Source: Thermococcus barophilus MP (GTDB lineage: Archaea > Methanobacteriota_B > Thermococci > Thermococcales > Thermococcaceae). Taken from it: 64,000 nt of DNA. How positions within the stretch are numbered: position 1 is the stretch's first letter; every line of letters begins with the position of its first letter. The DNA lies in NCBI RefSeq assembly GCF_000151105.2, contig NC_014804.1, forward strand, positions 806,001 through 870,000. The letters run 5' to 3'. The notes under the pieces are model-generated. The model ran no database searches. It was given only the letters and a program-made list of their open reading frames with translations, and was not told the origin of the DNA. Below, in pieces: positions 33,906 through 41,939 of this stretch. The translations under genes and the position numbers were made by a program.

Positions 33906-35189
33906 ATGTGCGACATATTAGTTGCCACTCCAGATGCCACTAAAGAGGAAATAATGATTTTTGCCAAAAACAGCGATAGAGACCCAAATGAAGCCCAAAT
34001 TCTGGAGTTTCTTCCAAGGCAGAAACATGAAGAAGAAAAGGTTAAGCTCACCTATGTTGAATTCCCGCAAGTTAAGGAAACCTACGCCGTAATCCTCTCG
34101 CGCCCCTGGTGGATGTGGGGAGCAGAGATGGGAGCCAATGAATTCGGTCTTGTAATTGGAAACACAGCTGTATTTACAAAGCTGAAAGTTCCCGAGAGAG
34201 GAATTTTAGGCATGGATATGATACGCTTAGCTTTAGAGAGAACAAAATCAAGCAGAGAAGCTTTGGATTTCATAATTTCACTAATTGAAAAGTATGGCCA
34301 AGGAGGAAACGGGAGCTACGAGCATAAACTTCTGTATCACAACTCCTTCATAATCGCTGATAAAAACGAAGCATGGGTTGTTGAAACCGCAGATAAGCAC
34401 TGGGTTGCCAAGCAGATTAAAGATGTTTACTCCATCTCAAACGCCCTCACCATAGAGAATGAGTGGGATTTGGCATCGGAGAGCATTGAAAAGCTTGCAA
34501 AGGAAAGGCCAAACTTCAACTTTGCTAAATATTTTTCCGACAGATTTTACACCCACTTTGCTCACGGCAGGGAGAGGAGAAATTTCACATATAAAAAGCT
34601 CAGCGAGAAGAAAGGGGAAATAACCCTCGAATATATGATGCAGATTCTTCGCTCTCACCAAGCTGAAGACTTTGAGCCTGCCAAAGGTTCTATGAGGGAT
34701 ATATGCATGCACTTTGGAGGCTTAACGAGGCCGTCTCAGACAGCCTCATCTCAGATATCAGAGCTTTATGACGATTTACCTGTGCACTGGTTCACGGGGA
34801 CTTCACTTCCATGTTTAAGCATCTTTAAGCCAATATACTTTGAAAGCGGAATCCCAGATTTGGGGGAGAAGCCGACGAACAGGTACAATCCAAACAGCTA
34901 CTGGTGGAGATTTGAGCTCTTCCACAGAAAGTTTCAGATGAACTACAAAGCCTACATAGAGGAGTTTGCTAAAGAAAGGAAAGAACTGCAGAAGAAGATA
35001 ATCGAGAGGGAAAGGCAAGTTAGAGAGAATCCATCTCCAGAGGAGCTCAGGACTTTAACAGAGTGGGCTTTCGAGGAGGAGAAGAAGTTGATTGATAAGT
35101 GGAACGCAAAGGTTAAGCCGGGGAAGCTGCCGTTTTTATACAGGAGGAACTGGAAGAAGGTGAATGTGAGGGCGGGGATTAAACTCTAA
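33906..35189 (+). CDS. Secernin-type C69 family hydrolase
   Basis: 427 residues. Starts MCDILVATPDATKE, placing the Ntn nucleophile Cys at residue 2, exposed once Met is removed. NSDRDPNEAQ, WMWGAEMGANEFGL and VIGN follow, as in secernins and dipeptidase A (family C69). Expected to hydrolyse amide bonds in peptides; natural substrate unknown. ATG 33906 follows AGGGGAA. The open frame runs upstream to 33714 but that part overlaps the opposing MFS gene and lacks family similarity. Overlaps the end of galT by 11 bp. Confidence 0.88.
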   Translation: MCDILVATPDATKEEIMIFAKNSDRDPNEAQILEFLPRQKHEEEKVKLTYVEFPQVKETYAVILSRPWWMWGAEMGANEFGLVIGNTAVFTKLKVPERGILGMDMIRLALERTKSSREALDFIISLIEKYGQGGNGSYEHKLLYHNSFIIADKNEAWVVETADKHWVAKQIKDVYSISNALTIENEWDLASESIEKLAKERPNFNFAKYFSDRFYTHFAHGRERRNFTYKKLSEKKGEITLEYMMQILRSHQAEDFEPAKGSMRDICMHFGGLTRPSQTASSQISELYDDLPVHWFTGTSLPCLSIFKPIYFESGIPDLGEKPTNRYNPNSYWWRFELFHRKFQMNYKAYIEEFAKERKELQKKIIERERQVRENPSPEELRTLTEWAFEEEKKLIDKWNAKVKPGKLPFLYRRNWKKVNVRAGIKL

Positions 35190-36165
35190 AACATCTCCCC
35201 TTAGCTTCAACTCTCTCCAGTATTTTCTTGCAGGCTTCTCTTAGCTTTTGAGCATTCTCCTCCTGAACTCCATCGTAGGTGAACTCCCAAGTGCCGAGCT
35301 CAATGCCTGCAGCATATTTCAGCTTATTTCTATCCCTTAGCATGGGATAAAACTCGATGTGAAGGTGATAAAAATCATAATGACCTTTAAACGGCGCCTG
35401 ATAGACGTTCATCACGTAGGGCATCTGCCTTTCAAAGAGAGCGTTGAGCGTTGCCGTTGCAACCCTTAAAATGTCGGCTAAATCTTCAATCTCCTCACTA
35501 TTCAATTGCGTCAGCCACTGCACGTGCTTCTTTGGATAGATATGAATTTCAAAGGGCCAGTTAGCGAAGAACGGCATGAATAACATAAAGCTTCCATTCT
35601 CATAAATAGCCCTCTCACTCTGCATTTCTTCTCTTAGAATTCTGCAGAAGAGACACTCACCAAAGCGCCTGTAATGCTTCCTTGAGTTCTCAATTTTCAG
35701 GCGGGCCTTTAGGGGGATAAACGGCAGAGCATAGAGCTGTCCATGTGGATGTGTTAAGCTAACACCGATCTCTTCACCCTTATTTCGAAAGATTGCAAGG
35801 TATGCAACGTGAGGATTATCCTTTAATTCCATAGTTACATTTTTCCATAATTCAACAACCTTAACCATCTGCTCCAGAGAAAGCTCGTCCAAATCCTTCA
35901 GATTATGCTCCGGAGTTTCCACTATAACGCTGCACTGCCCGATAGCTCTGGCTTTTTTGTAGAAATCTTCATTTTGAGGCTTTTCCGCTTTGAAATCAAG
36001 CATCGGAAACTTATTCGGCAAAAGAAGAACCTCCCAGCCAAAACCAGTTTCCTCACCCCCCGGACAGAAAGGACAGAAATTCTTAGGACGCCAGGGTCTC
36101 TTTTTTCTCACGGCAGAAACCATTATCCATTGACCCGTTAACGGATTGTAGCGGAGCTCCCTCAT
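35179..36165 (-). CDS. galT: Galactose-1-phosphate uridylyltransferase
   Basis: Leloir enzyme exchanging UMP between UDP-glucose and galactose 1-phosphate. 328 residues, HIT-superfamily fold. Nucleophile H141 in HPHGQ (139-143). Zinc ligands are probably C31 and C34 (CPFCPG). A second half-motif, HIYPKKHVQW, lies around 206-215 and HLHIEFYP near 275. ATG 36165 follows GGTGGGA. It belongs functionally with galK at 44.4-45.4 kb, but here sits apart on its own transcript. Confidence 0.94.
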   Translation of the reverse strand: MRELRYNPLTGQWIMVSAVRKKRPWRPKNFCPFCPGGEETGFGWEVLLLPNKFPMLDFKAEKPQNEDFYKKARAIGQCSVIVETPEHNLKDLDELSLEQMVKVVELWKNVTMELKDNPHVAYLAIFRNKGEEIGVSLTHPHGQLYALPFIPLKARLKIENSRKHYRRFGECLFCRILREEMQSERAIYENGSFMLFMPFFANWPFEIHIYPKKHVQWLTQLNSEEIEDLADILRVATATLNALFERQMPYVMNVYQAPFKGHYDFYHLHIEFYPMLRDRNKLKYAAGIELGTWEFTYDGVQEENAQKLREACKKILERVEAKGRCFRV

Positions 36166-36227
36166 TCTCCCACCAGAGAAAAATGTCAGTTAAGCTTAAT
36201 TTTTCTTTCGGTGGAAAAATAAAAAAG

Positions 36228-38423
36228 TCAGCCGAAGAGGTCTCCTATGACCTCCACCACCCTGTACACCTTTATGACCACCTTAAAGACAAAGACCCTC
36301 AAAGTCCTCCCAAACCCGACGCCGCTGTACCTTATCTCTCCCATTTTTAGGGCATTTGTAGCAGTGCTCATGGGGTCTTCCGAGCTTATGATCCTCCTCG
36401 CAACCTCCTCGTCTGTCCATGCCCTCATCGTGGGCTCCGAAATTCTGCCCTTTGAAAATTCCGTTATATAGCCTCCTTCCGTCACGATACCTACGTTGAG
36501 AACGCTACCGTTTTCAAGGGATATCTCAAGGTCTATCCTCTCATTTCCTGCTATTCTTTTAATGAATCCGGGAAGATTGTCGGCGTTTTCATTGTAAACC
36601 GGGACATATTCCTTTAAAAGCTCAAAGAGCGTTTGCTCCTCGACGGCTTCAACGGGTTCGGCTTCAAGCTCATTTATGCCGCCCGTGCTTATCATGAGCC
36701 CGAGTATGGTGTATTCAATGAACATTTCGGGATCTCCTGCCCATTCAACCTCAATGAGGTTTTCCTCTCCGAGAAGCTCCTCGTCCATGTAGTAAACGAG
36801 TTCGAAGGCATCAAGGTCGGGCTCTCCATCGTATGCAATGATGGGCTCCACCATTGTTAGCTCCAGCATTTGCCCATTCATATAGAGCACTATGTTCCTG
36901 AACATCTTTTCCCCGTACTCCACAACCTCCGGCGTCGCCTCAACGAGTATGCTCACGTAGGGCTGGTTGTCCGGGTCAAGCTTTACGACCTTCAAAAATT
37001 CCTCATCCAGGTCCCACGAGACCTGTTCCGGTCTTCTGGCCGTCCGCTTTGGAGGGACGGGCTGTCTTACGGGGTCAATGATGTCTTTGAGAATGGAGAG
37101 CTCTATCCTTTCCCTGTTCCCGTGGTCGGAAACCCAGAACACCAGCTGCTCGTTTTTGTTCATCTTTTTGCTGACGTTCACAATCGCCTCGTAGAGGGCC
37201 TTCTTCGTTCCGGGTCCGTCCACATAGCCGGGAACGTTTGTGCCGTCCGGCATCGTCTTCCCGTTTCCGGCAAGGACTATTATGTCGGTGTCCGTAAAGC
37301 CGTGCTTTTTGAGGGCTTTGTACGCCCTGTCGAGGTTGTTCCAGTGTCTTTTGCTGTCCGCATCCCCTGCAAAGAGAATGGCGTGCCTGCTCTTCACGTC
37401 TGAACCGTCCGCTTTCTTTCCAATCTTTATGCTGTCGCCCCTGCCAACGGAGGTATACTGCGGCCGCTCGATGTCTTTTTTCCACAGACCGTAAGGCCCC
37501 TTTATATCCTCCATTTCAGCCCTTCTGGCCAGCTCTTTTATTGTTGGGGCGTCCTTACCCGTCTTCGCAAGTTCCTCCCCAACTTCCTTTGGGTAGAACC
37601 CCTCAGGTTTTTCAAACCCCTTCCCCTTGACCTCCGGGAAGGCATCGGGATTGTAGTCATCGCCTAAACCCCACGCCGGTTCATCGTGCTTGGAAGCGCT
37701 CAAAAATGCCGCATCTCCAGTCCCCTTCAGCTTTTCTTTAAGGTCGTCAATCATTCCTCCGCCAAAGCACTGGTTGAAGATGAAGACCATGTTCGCGTAG
37801 CCCGTCCTGTTGGCTATCCACATGTGTATCATGTTTGCAAGCTGCCAGTCGTAGATGTAGCCGCCGGAGCTTGATACCAGACTGCTTGCGTAGCTGGGGG
37901 GCTGGTCGTAGAAGTAGGAGCATTTTTCGGAATACAGAACCGCCGGGGTCACCTTGACCTCTATGAGAGCCTTCCCCTTGTCCAGCTTTATCTCGTATAT
38001 CCCGGGCTTCGTGACCGTTATGGAGCCCGAGCCGAGCTGGGTGTTTGAAAAAATGGTGTTGTGCTCCTCCATGCCCACCTCAACAGTTATCGGCTTTATC
38101 GGGGAGCACTCCTTGTGGCTGTAGAGCAGGCGCTTTTTTATGTAGCCGTTTTTGCCCTTCAGCGTGTCCCAGTCGTAGTAGAACATGTCGATCTTTCCGT
38201 CTTTGGTGCCGTGCCCGCTGTGCGTGACCTTATACGTGCCGATTATGTCCGCGTATCCGTTCGCACCGTCGTCCATATCCTCGCTCAGGGACATGCCTAT
38301 AAAGTACACGTTTACCTGAACCGCAGGCTGACCGGGCGGGTCAAAATGGGCTCCTATTGGAGATGTAGCCATTGAAAATATGACCAGAATGGCAACCAGC
38401 AAGCTTTTTTTCAATATTACCAC
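36228..38423 (-). CDS. Secreted multidomain protein with C13 (legumain-like) protease halves in swapped order
   Basis: 731 residues. Signal peptide at 1-25 (KKSLLVAILVIF ... IGA). Residues 28-160 look like a beta-sandwich. Residues 190-330 resemble the second half of legumain: NMVFIFNQCFGGGM with Cys219 matches the strand before the catalytic Cys (VFYIEACESGSM), then FLSASKHDEPAWG. Residues 345-440 resemble the first half: ILFAGDADSKRHWNNLDRAYKALKKHG, then LVFWVSDHGN with His434 matching the catalytic DHG. Hence the Cys half precedes the His half. Residues 460-580 are another beta domain; the C-terminus (about 600-731) is SCP2-like in pattern. GC content is visibly above the neighbours. Start GTG 38423; TTG 38414 is possible. 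Confidence 0.8.
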   Translation of the reverse strand: MVILKKSLLVAILVIFSMATSPIGAHFDPPGQPAVQVNVYFIGMSLSEDMDDGANGYADIIGTYKVTHSGHGTKDGKIDMFYYDWDTLKGKNGYIKKRLLYSHKECSPIKPITVEVGMEEHNTIFSNTQLGSGSITVTKPGIYEIKLDKGKALIEVKVTPAVLYSEKCSYFYDQPPSYASSLVSSSGGYIYDWQLANMIHMWIANRTGYANMVFIFNQCFGGGMIDDLKEKLKGTGDAAFLSASKHDEPAWGLGDDYNPDAFPEVKGKGFEKPEGFYPKEVGEELAKTGKDAPTIKELARRAEMEDIKGPYGLWKKDIERPQYTSVGRGDSIKIGKKADGSDVKSRHAILFAGDADSKRHWNNLDRAYKALKKHGFTDTDIIVLAGNGKTMPDGTNVPGYVDGPGTKKALYEAIVNVSKKMNKNEQLVFWVSDHGNRERIELSILKDIIDPVRQPVPPKRTARRPEQVSWDLDEEFLKVVKLDPDNQPYVSILVEATPEVVEYGEKMFRNIVLYMNGQMLELTMVEPIIAYDGEPDLDAFELVYYMDEELLGEENLIEVEWAGDPEMFIEYTILGLMISTGGINELEAEPVEAVEEQTLFELLKEYVPVYNENADNLPGFIKRIAGNERIDLEISLENGSVLNVGIVTEGGYITEFSKGRISEPTMRAWTDEEVARRIISSEDPMSTATNALKMGEIRYSGVGFGRTLRVFVFKVVIKVYRVVEVIGDLFG

Positions 38424-38449
38424 ACACCCAAACAGTTTTCATTAGACAA

Positions 38450-38488
38450 CTAAAGTTCCAAGTTCTTTCACCAAAATAGGAACTTTAG
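38450..38488. promoter_or_regulatory. 10-bp inverted repeat upstream of the protease gene
   Basis: CTAAAGTTCC at 38450-38459 is an exact inverted copy of GGAACTTTAG at 38479-38488, separated by 19 bases. It lies 27-65 bp before the protease start, just downstream of a minus-strand TATA-like CATATATTAA (38488-38498). It could be an operator that covers the transcription start, or an RNA hairpin in the 5' leader. Confidence 0.5.
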
Positions 38489-38496
38489 CTTAATAT

Positions 38497-38512
38497 ATGT
38501 CAAGATTGACAT
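38497..38512. promoter_or_regulatory. 16-bp palindrome between the protease and GH1 genes
   Basis: ATGTCAA-GA-TTGACAT is a perfect palindrome with a 2-base centre. It overlaps the minus-strand TATA-like sequence and lies just upstream of the plus-strand TATA candidate TTTATTAACA (38518-38527) for the GH1 gene. It is well placed to control both directions. Confidence 0.5.
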
Positions 38513-38560
38513 CAAAGTTTATTAACATACCGCCACATATTTGGGTAATGGGGAGTTGCA

Positions 38561-39811
38561 ATGTTAAAATTTCCCGACCACTTCATATTTGGCACAGCCA
38601 CGTCTTCTTACCAGATAGAAGGAGACAACATATGGAGCGACTGGTGGTACTGGGCAGAAAAAGGGAGGCTCCCTAAAGCCGGAAAAGCCTGCAACCATTG
38701 GGAGCTCTACAAAGAGGACATAGAACTGATGGCATCACTCAATTATCCCGCTTACAGGCTCTCAGTGGAGTGGGCAAGGATTTTCCCAGAAGAAGGAAAG
38801 CTCAATGAGTCTGCTCTTGAGAGATATCAAGATATTATAGACCTCCTCAACAAAAAAGGAATAACCCCAATGCTCACGGTTCACCACTTCACCCTTCCAA
38901 TGTGGTTTGCCCTAAAGGGAGGTTTTGAAAAAGATGAGAACCTCAAGTACTGGGAAGAATACGTTAGCGTCATAGCTGAACTTAAGGGTGTTGAACTTGT
39001 AGCTACGTTTAATGAGCCGATGGTTTACGTTGTCGCTGGTTATCTTATGGGAATGTGGCCCCCTTTCAAAAAGAACCCCCCAAAGGCTGGAAAAGTCGCC
39101 GCCAATCTGATAAATGCCCATGCAATAGCTTACGAAATTCTCCACGGAAGGTTCAAGGTTGGGATTGTTAAGAATTATCAGCATTTCATTCCAGCTACGA
39201 ACTCAAAGAGAGACAAGGAAGCGAGGGACAGGGTTGATTATCTCTTCAACTGGGCTTTCATTGACGGCATTTTCCACGGAAGCTACGAGAGCTTCATGAA
39301 AAAATACAAAGTAAACGAAAGCGATTTGGACTTCATAGGCATAAATTACTACAACATCCAGAAGGTCAAAAAGAGCTGGAATCCGCTGAATCCATTCATA
39401 GTTGAAGATGCCAGTGTGAGCAGAAAGACCGATATGGGATGGAGTGTCTATCCAAAGGGAATTTATGAGGGGATAAAAGCCTTTTCAAGATACGAAAGAC
39501 CAATGTACATAACGGAAAACGGCATAGCAACGCTTGACGATGGGTGGAGGATAGAGTTCATAATCCAGCATCTGCAGTATGTCCACAAAGCTATTAGAGA
39601 GGATCTTGATATCAACGGCTACTTTTACTGGTCACTCATGGACAACTATGAGTGGGCTGAGGGATTCAGACCAAGGTTTGGACTCGTTGAGATTGATTAT
39701 GAGACCTTTGAGAGAAAGCCAAGAAAAAGTGCATACGTTTATGGTGAAATTGCCAAGAGGAAGGAAATAAGTAATGAGCTGTTGGAGAAGTATGGTCTCA
39801 GAGAGCTTTAA
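38561..39811 (+). CDS. GH1 family beta-glycosidase
   Basis: 416 residues, slightly shorter than CelB-type enzymes (about 470-510) and near the size of the P. horikoshii membrane-associated beta-glycosidase. Retaining mechanism: acid/base E152 in ATFNEP, nucleophile E319 in ITENG. Substrate-pocket motifs: SSYQIEG near the start and FYWSLMDNYEWAEGF near 365. No signal peptide. Could split beta-galactosides, glucosides, mannosides or glucosaminides; specificity cannot be read from sequence. GGGG sits before ATG 38561. Its end overlaps the GH4 gene by four bases (convergent). Confidence 0.92.
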   Translation: MLKFPDHFIFGTATSSYQIEGDNIWSDWWYWAEKGRLPKAGKACNHWELYKEDIELMASLNYPAYRLSVEWARIFPEEGKLNESALERYQDIIDLLNKKGITPMLTVHHFTLPMWFALKGGFEKDENLKYWEEYVSVIAELKGVELVATFNEPMVYVVAGYLMGMWPPFKKNPPKAGKVAANLINAHAIAYEILHGRFKVGIVKNYQHFIPATNSKRDKEARDRVDYLFNWAFIDGIFHGSYESFMKKYKVNESDLDFIGINYYNIQKVKKSWNPLNPFIVEDASVSRKTDMGWSVYPKGIYEGIKAFSRYERPMYITENGIATLDDGWRIEFIIQHLQYVHKAIREDLDINGYFYWSLMDNYEWAEGFRPRFGLVEIDYETFERKPRKSAYVYGEIAKRKEISNELLEKYGLREL

Positions 39812-41115
39812 CTTTTTATCATTTTTCTGATCTCTTCTGCATCTTCTTTGCTGAACTGAGGAAGCATATCTAAATTGATCTCGATTAGCTCAGCTATAGC
39901 TTTTAAGCCACTCTCTGCATTATTTACAACAGGATCAAGGAGAACCGCTTGTACAACTTTTTCTATATTGCCTTCCGCTGCAGCCTCAGCTGAGAGCTTC
40001 TGGATCTCTGCTTGAGTTCTCAGCATCGGTATTACCTCCCTCGTAAGCTTAACCTTCAAAGGCTTGATTCCCTTGGGGGAAACTTCAGCCGGCACTTCTA
40101 CTACAGTTCCATAGGGCAAATCAATGTAGCCTTTATTAGGAACATTTATAGCCTCCTGAAGCTTTTTGTTGCCTTCAAGCCCTTCAACGATATTCATTGC
40201 AATATCTGGGAACTTAATGAACTTGTTAAATGCGAACTTGGGCACGAAACCTTTTAGGAACAGCTGCAAAAGCTTCCTAACTTCCTCTCCCTCTTTTTTG
40301 GTCCGTTCTATCCACTTCAATCCTTTTTTCTCTTCGGGAATTAAGTCCCATGCAAAGCTGAGGTACTCTCCAATGTGATTGTCACTCGGAGAGGGGAACA
40401 AACCAAAAGCTCTGTATAAGAGCAGAGACAAAGGTTCAAACTTTGGATTCCTCTCTAACGCGGAATCAAGCTTTTCATAACTTTCTTCCCCATCAATGTA
40501 AAGCTCCGTGATCCATGTGAAGTGATTAAGACCAGCAGCAATGAAAGTTATTTGGTTTTCTTTAACCCTCAGTAAGGGGGCTAATGTTTCTTTCCTCTCA
40601 AGATAGCCCGTGCACAGTCCATAGGCATTCCTCAGCTTGGTGTAGTTTAAGACAGCATACGTAACTCTTGGCTCTGGATTTGAGTAGATGAAAACACGAG
40701 CATCACTGTTTATGTCTTCAATCTTTTTCGCAACATCCAAGACTATGGGAACAACCCTCAAAGTGTGGCTTAAACCACCGATGCCGCCGTTCTCCCCTAA
40801 GACCTGCTTTATGCCGTATTTATGGGGAACCTCAAAGTCCAGCCTCCAGCGCTTGTAGCGCTCTTTTTCAACCGATATAACTGCATAATCGATACCAAAA
40901 TCCTCAAGCTCTCGGATGTCTTGGAAAGTCCAAATTTTCAGCTCCTTCTTAAAAACTCTGCCAATTTTTCTCCCTACAGCCTCAATAAATTCCAGACGCT
41001 CTTTGTCAATATCAACGAGGTAAATCTCTGCCTTACTCAAAATTTCGCTGTTCGCTATTGTATAGAGGGCTAAAGGAGTAAAGATGCTCCCAGCACCTAT
41101 AAAGGCTATTCTCAT
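39808..41115 (-). CDS. GH4 family NAD-dependent glycosidase
   Basis: 435 residues. NAD-binding IAFIGAGSIFTP at the N-terminus; YSNPEPRV (the family's N-P-E/T loop); metal-binding Cys in GLCTGY and His in GLNHFTW. GH4 enzymes cleave alpha- or beta-glycosides by an oxidation-elimination route using NAD+ and Mn2+. Alpha-galactosidase, alpha-glucosidase or alpha-glucuronidase activity are all possible. ATG 41115 overlaps the stop of the deacetylase gene by one base (TGATG) and follows GAGGTGG. Last gene of the galK operon. Confidence 0.88.
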   Translation of the reverse strand: MRIAFIGAGSIFTPLALYTIANSEILSKAEIYLVDIDKERLEFIEAVGRKIGRVFKKELKIWTFQDIRELEDFGIDYAVISVEKERYKRWRLDFEVPHKYGIKQVLGENGGIGGLSHTLRVVPIVLDVAKKIEDINSDARVFIYSNPEPRVTYAVLNYTKLRNAYGLCTGYLERKETLAPLLRVKENQITFIAAGLNHFTWITELYIDGEESYEKLDSALERNPKFEPLSLLLYRAFGLFPSPSDNHIGEYLSFAWDLIPEEKKGLKWIERTKKEGEEVRKLLQLFLKGFVPKFAFNKFIKFPDIAMNIVEGLEGNKKLQEAINVPNKGYIDLPYGTVVEVPAEVSPKGIKPLKVKLTREVIPMLRTQAEIQKLSAEAAAEGNIEKVVQAVLLDPVVNNAESGLKAIAELIEINLDMLPQFSKEDAEEIRKMIKS

Positions 41116-41939
41116 CAAACCACCTCTGCAAAGGGGGTAACATGCAACAGCAGCCTTGGAAGAACTTTAATACCTTCTCCGTACATAGCTCCAATTTTCT
41201 TCCCATAGAACATCCCAACAATTCTAATAAAGAGCTCCCATTGTTGCCAGTTCTTTTCAAACTGGCTTCTATGCTCTTTTAGAGCTCTGAGTTTTACATC
41301 AAAAACATCTGTCACATCCTCGATGTAGTTGGGTCTTGCAGTGTAGTATAAGGCAACCAGTGGAACTTCGTAAGGTGTCAAGCCCTTCTCAAGATCACCT
41401 TTGTTTATATACGGAAATGGAGCAAAAAAGACAGCTTCCAAAGCCAGAAAGCCAGCGTTTCTATGATCCGGATGGGCCTCATATGGAAGCCAAGGATCAG
41501 GGGCAAAGACGATATCGGGCTTCTCTTTGCGGATCACGCTTATTATTCTGTTTCTTACTTCAGGAGAGTAAGGAAGCTCTGTGTCTTTATAATCAAACCA
41601 TATCAGCTTTTTAACTCCAATAACTTTTGCAGCTTTTTCCTGCTCCTTTTTTCTAATCCCAGCGAGCTCCTGAGGAGAAATCATAGGATCCCTGGTTCCC
41701 ATAGTCCCATCTGTCAGCGTTAAATACACAATTTCCTTTCCTTCCAGGAAAAGCTTAGCCAAAATTCCCCCAACTGCAAGCTCACAGTCGTCTGGATGTG
41801 GCTGGATGCACAGAACTTTCTCAACATTTTCAAAGGGATTGTCCAAATCAATCCTAAGTATGTTCTGAAGTAAAAACTTAACCGCTTTTTTCTGATCTAA
41901 GCTCCCGAGCATTTGATTCAACATTTCAAATGACATCAT
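41115..41939 (-). CDS. PIG-L family deacetylase, diacetylchitobiose deacetylase-like
   Basis: 274 residues. Zinc/catalytic motif PHPDD with H48, D50, D51, plus HPDH with H156 and H159. The whole protein closely follows what I recall of archaeal Dac (VLCIQPHPDDCELA, TDGTMGTRD, FAPDPWLPYEAHPDHR, ALYYTARPNYI, HRSQF, GMFYGKKIG), which removes an acetyl group from the non-reducing GlcNAc of chitobiose. No chitinase or GlmA is in the window, so a different N-acetylated saccharide is likely. Overlaps the MFS gene by 14 bp; RBS GGAGGGG. Confidence 0.87.
   Translation of the reverse strand: MMSFEMLNQMLGSLDQKKAVKFLLQNILRIDLDNPFENVEKVLCIQPHPDDCELAVGGILAKLFLEGKEIVYLTLTDGTMGTRDPMISPQELAGIRKKEQEKAAKVIGVKKLIWFDYKDTELPYSPEVRNRIISVIRKEKPDIVFAPDPWLPYEAHPDHRNAGFLALEAVFFAPFPYINKGDLEKGLTPYEVPLVALYYTARPNYIEDVTDVFDVKLRALKEHRSQFEKNWQQWELFIRIVGMFYGKKIGAMYGEGIKVLPRLLLHVTPFAEVV

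Noticed and set aside
37075-37485. Open frames opposite or shifted within the C13-like gene (also 36870-37403 on the plus strand)
   Set aside because: Shadows caused by the high GC content of this gene; translations are low-complexity and basic or lack any start signal.
36228-38423. HSGHGT at residues 68-72 of the C13-like protein as the catalytic histidine (metacaspase-like YSGHG)
   Set aside because: It lies in a beta-sandwich-like region 148 residues before Cys219 and is not preceded by a caspase-type strand; SDHG at His434 has the correct flanking pattern. Kept as the alternative to permutation.
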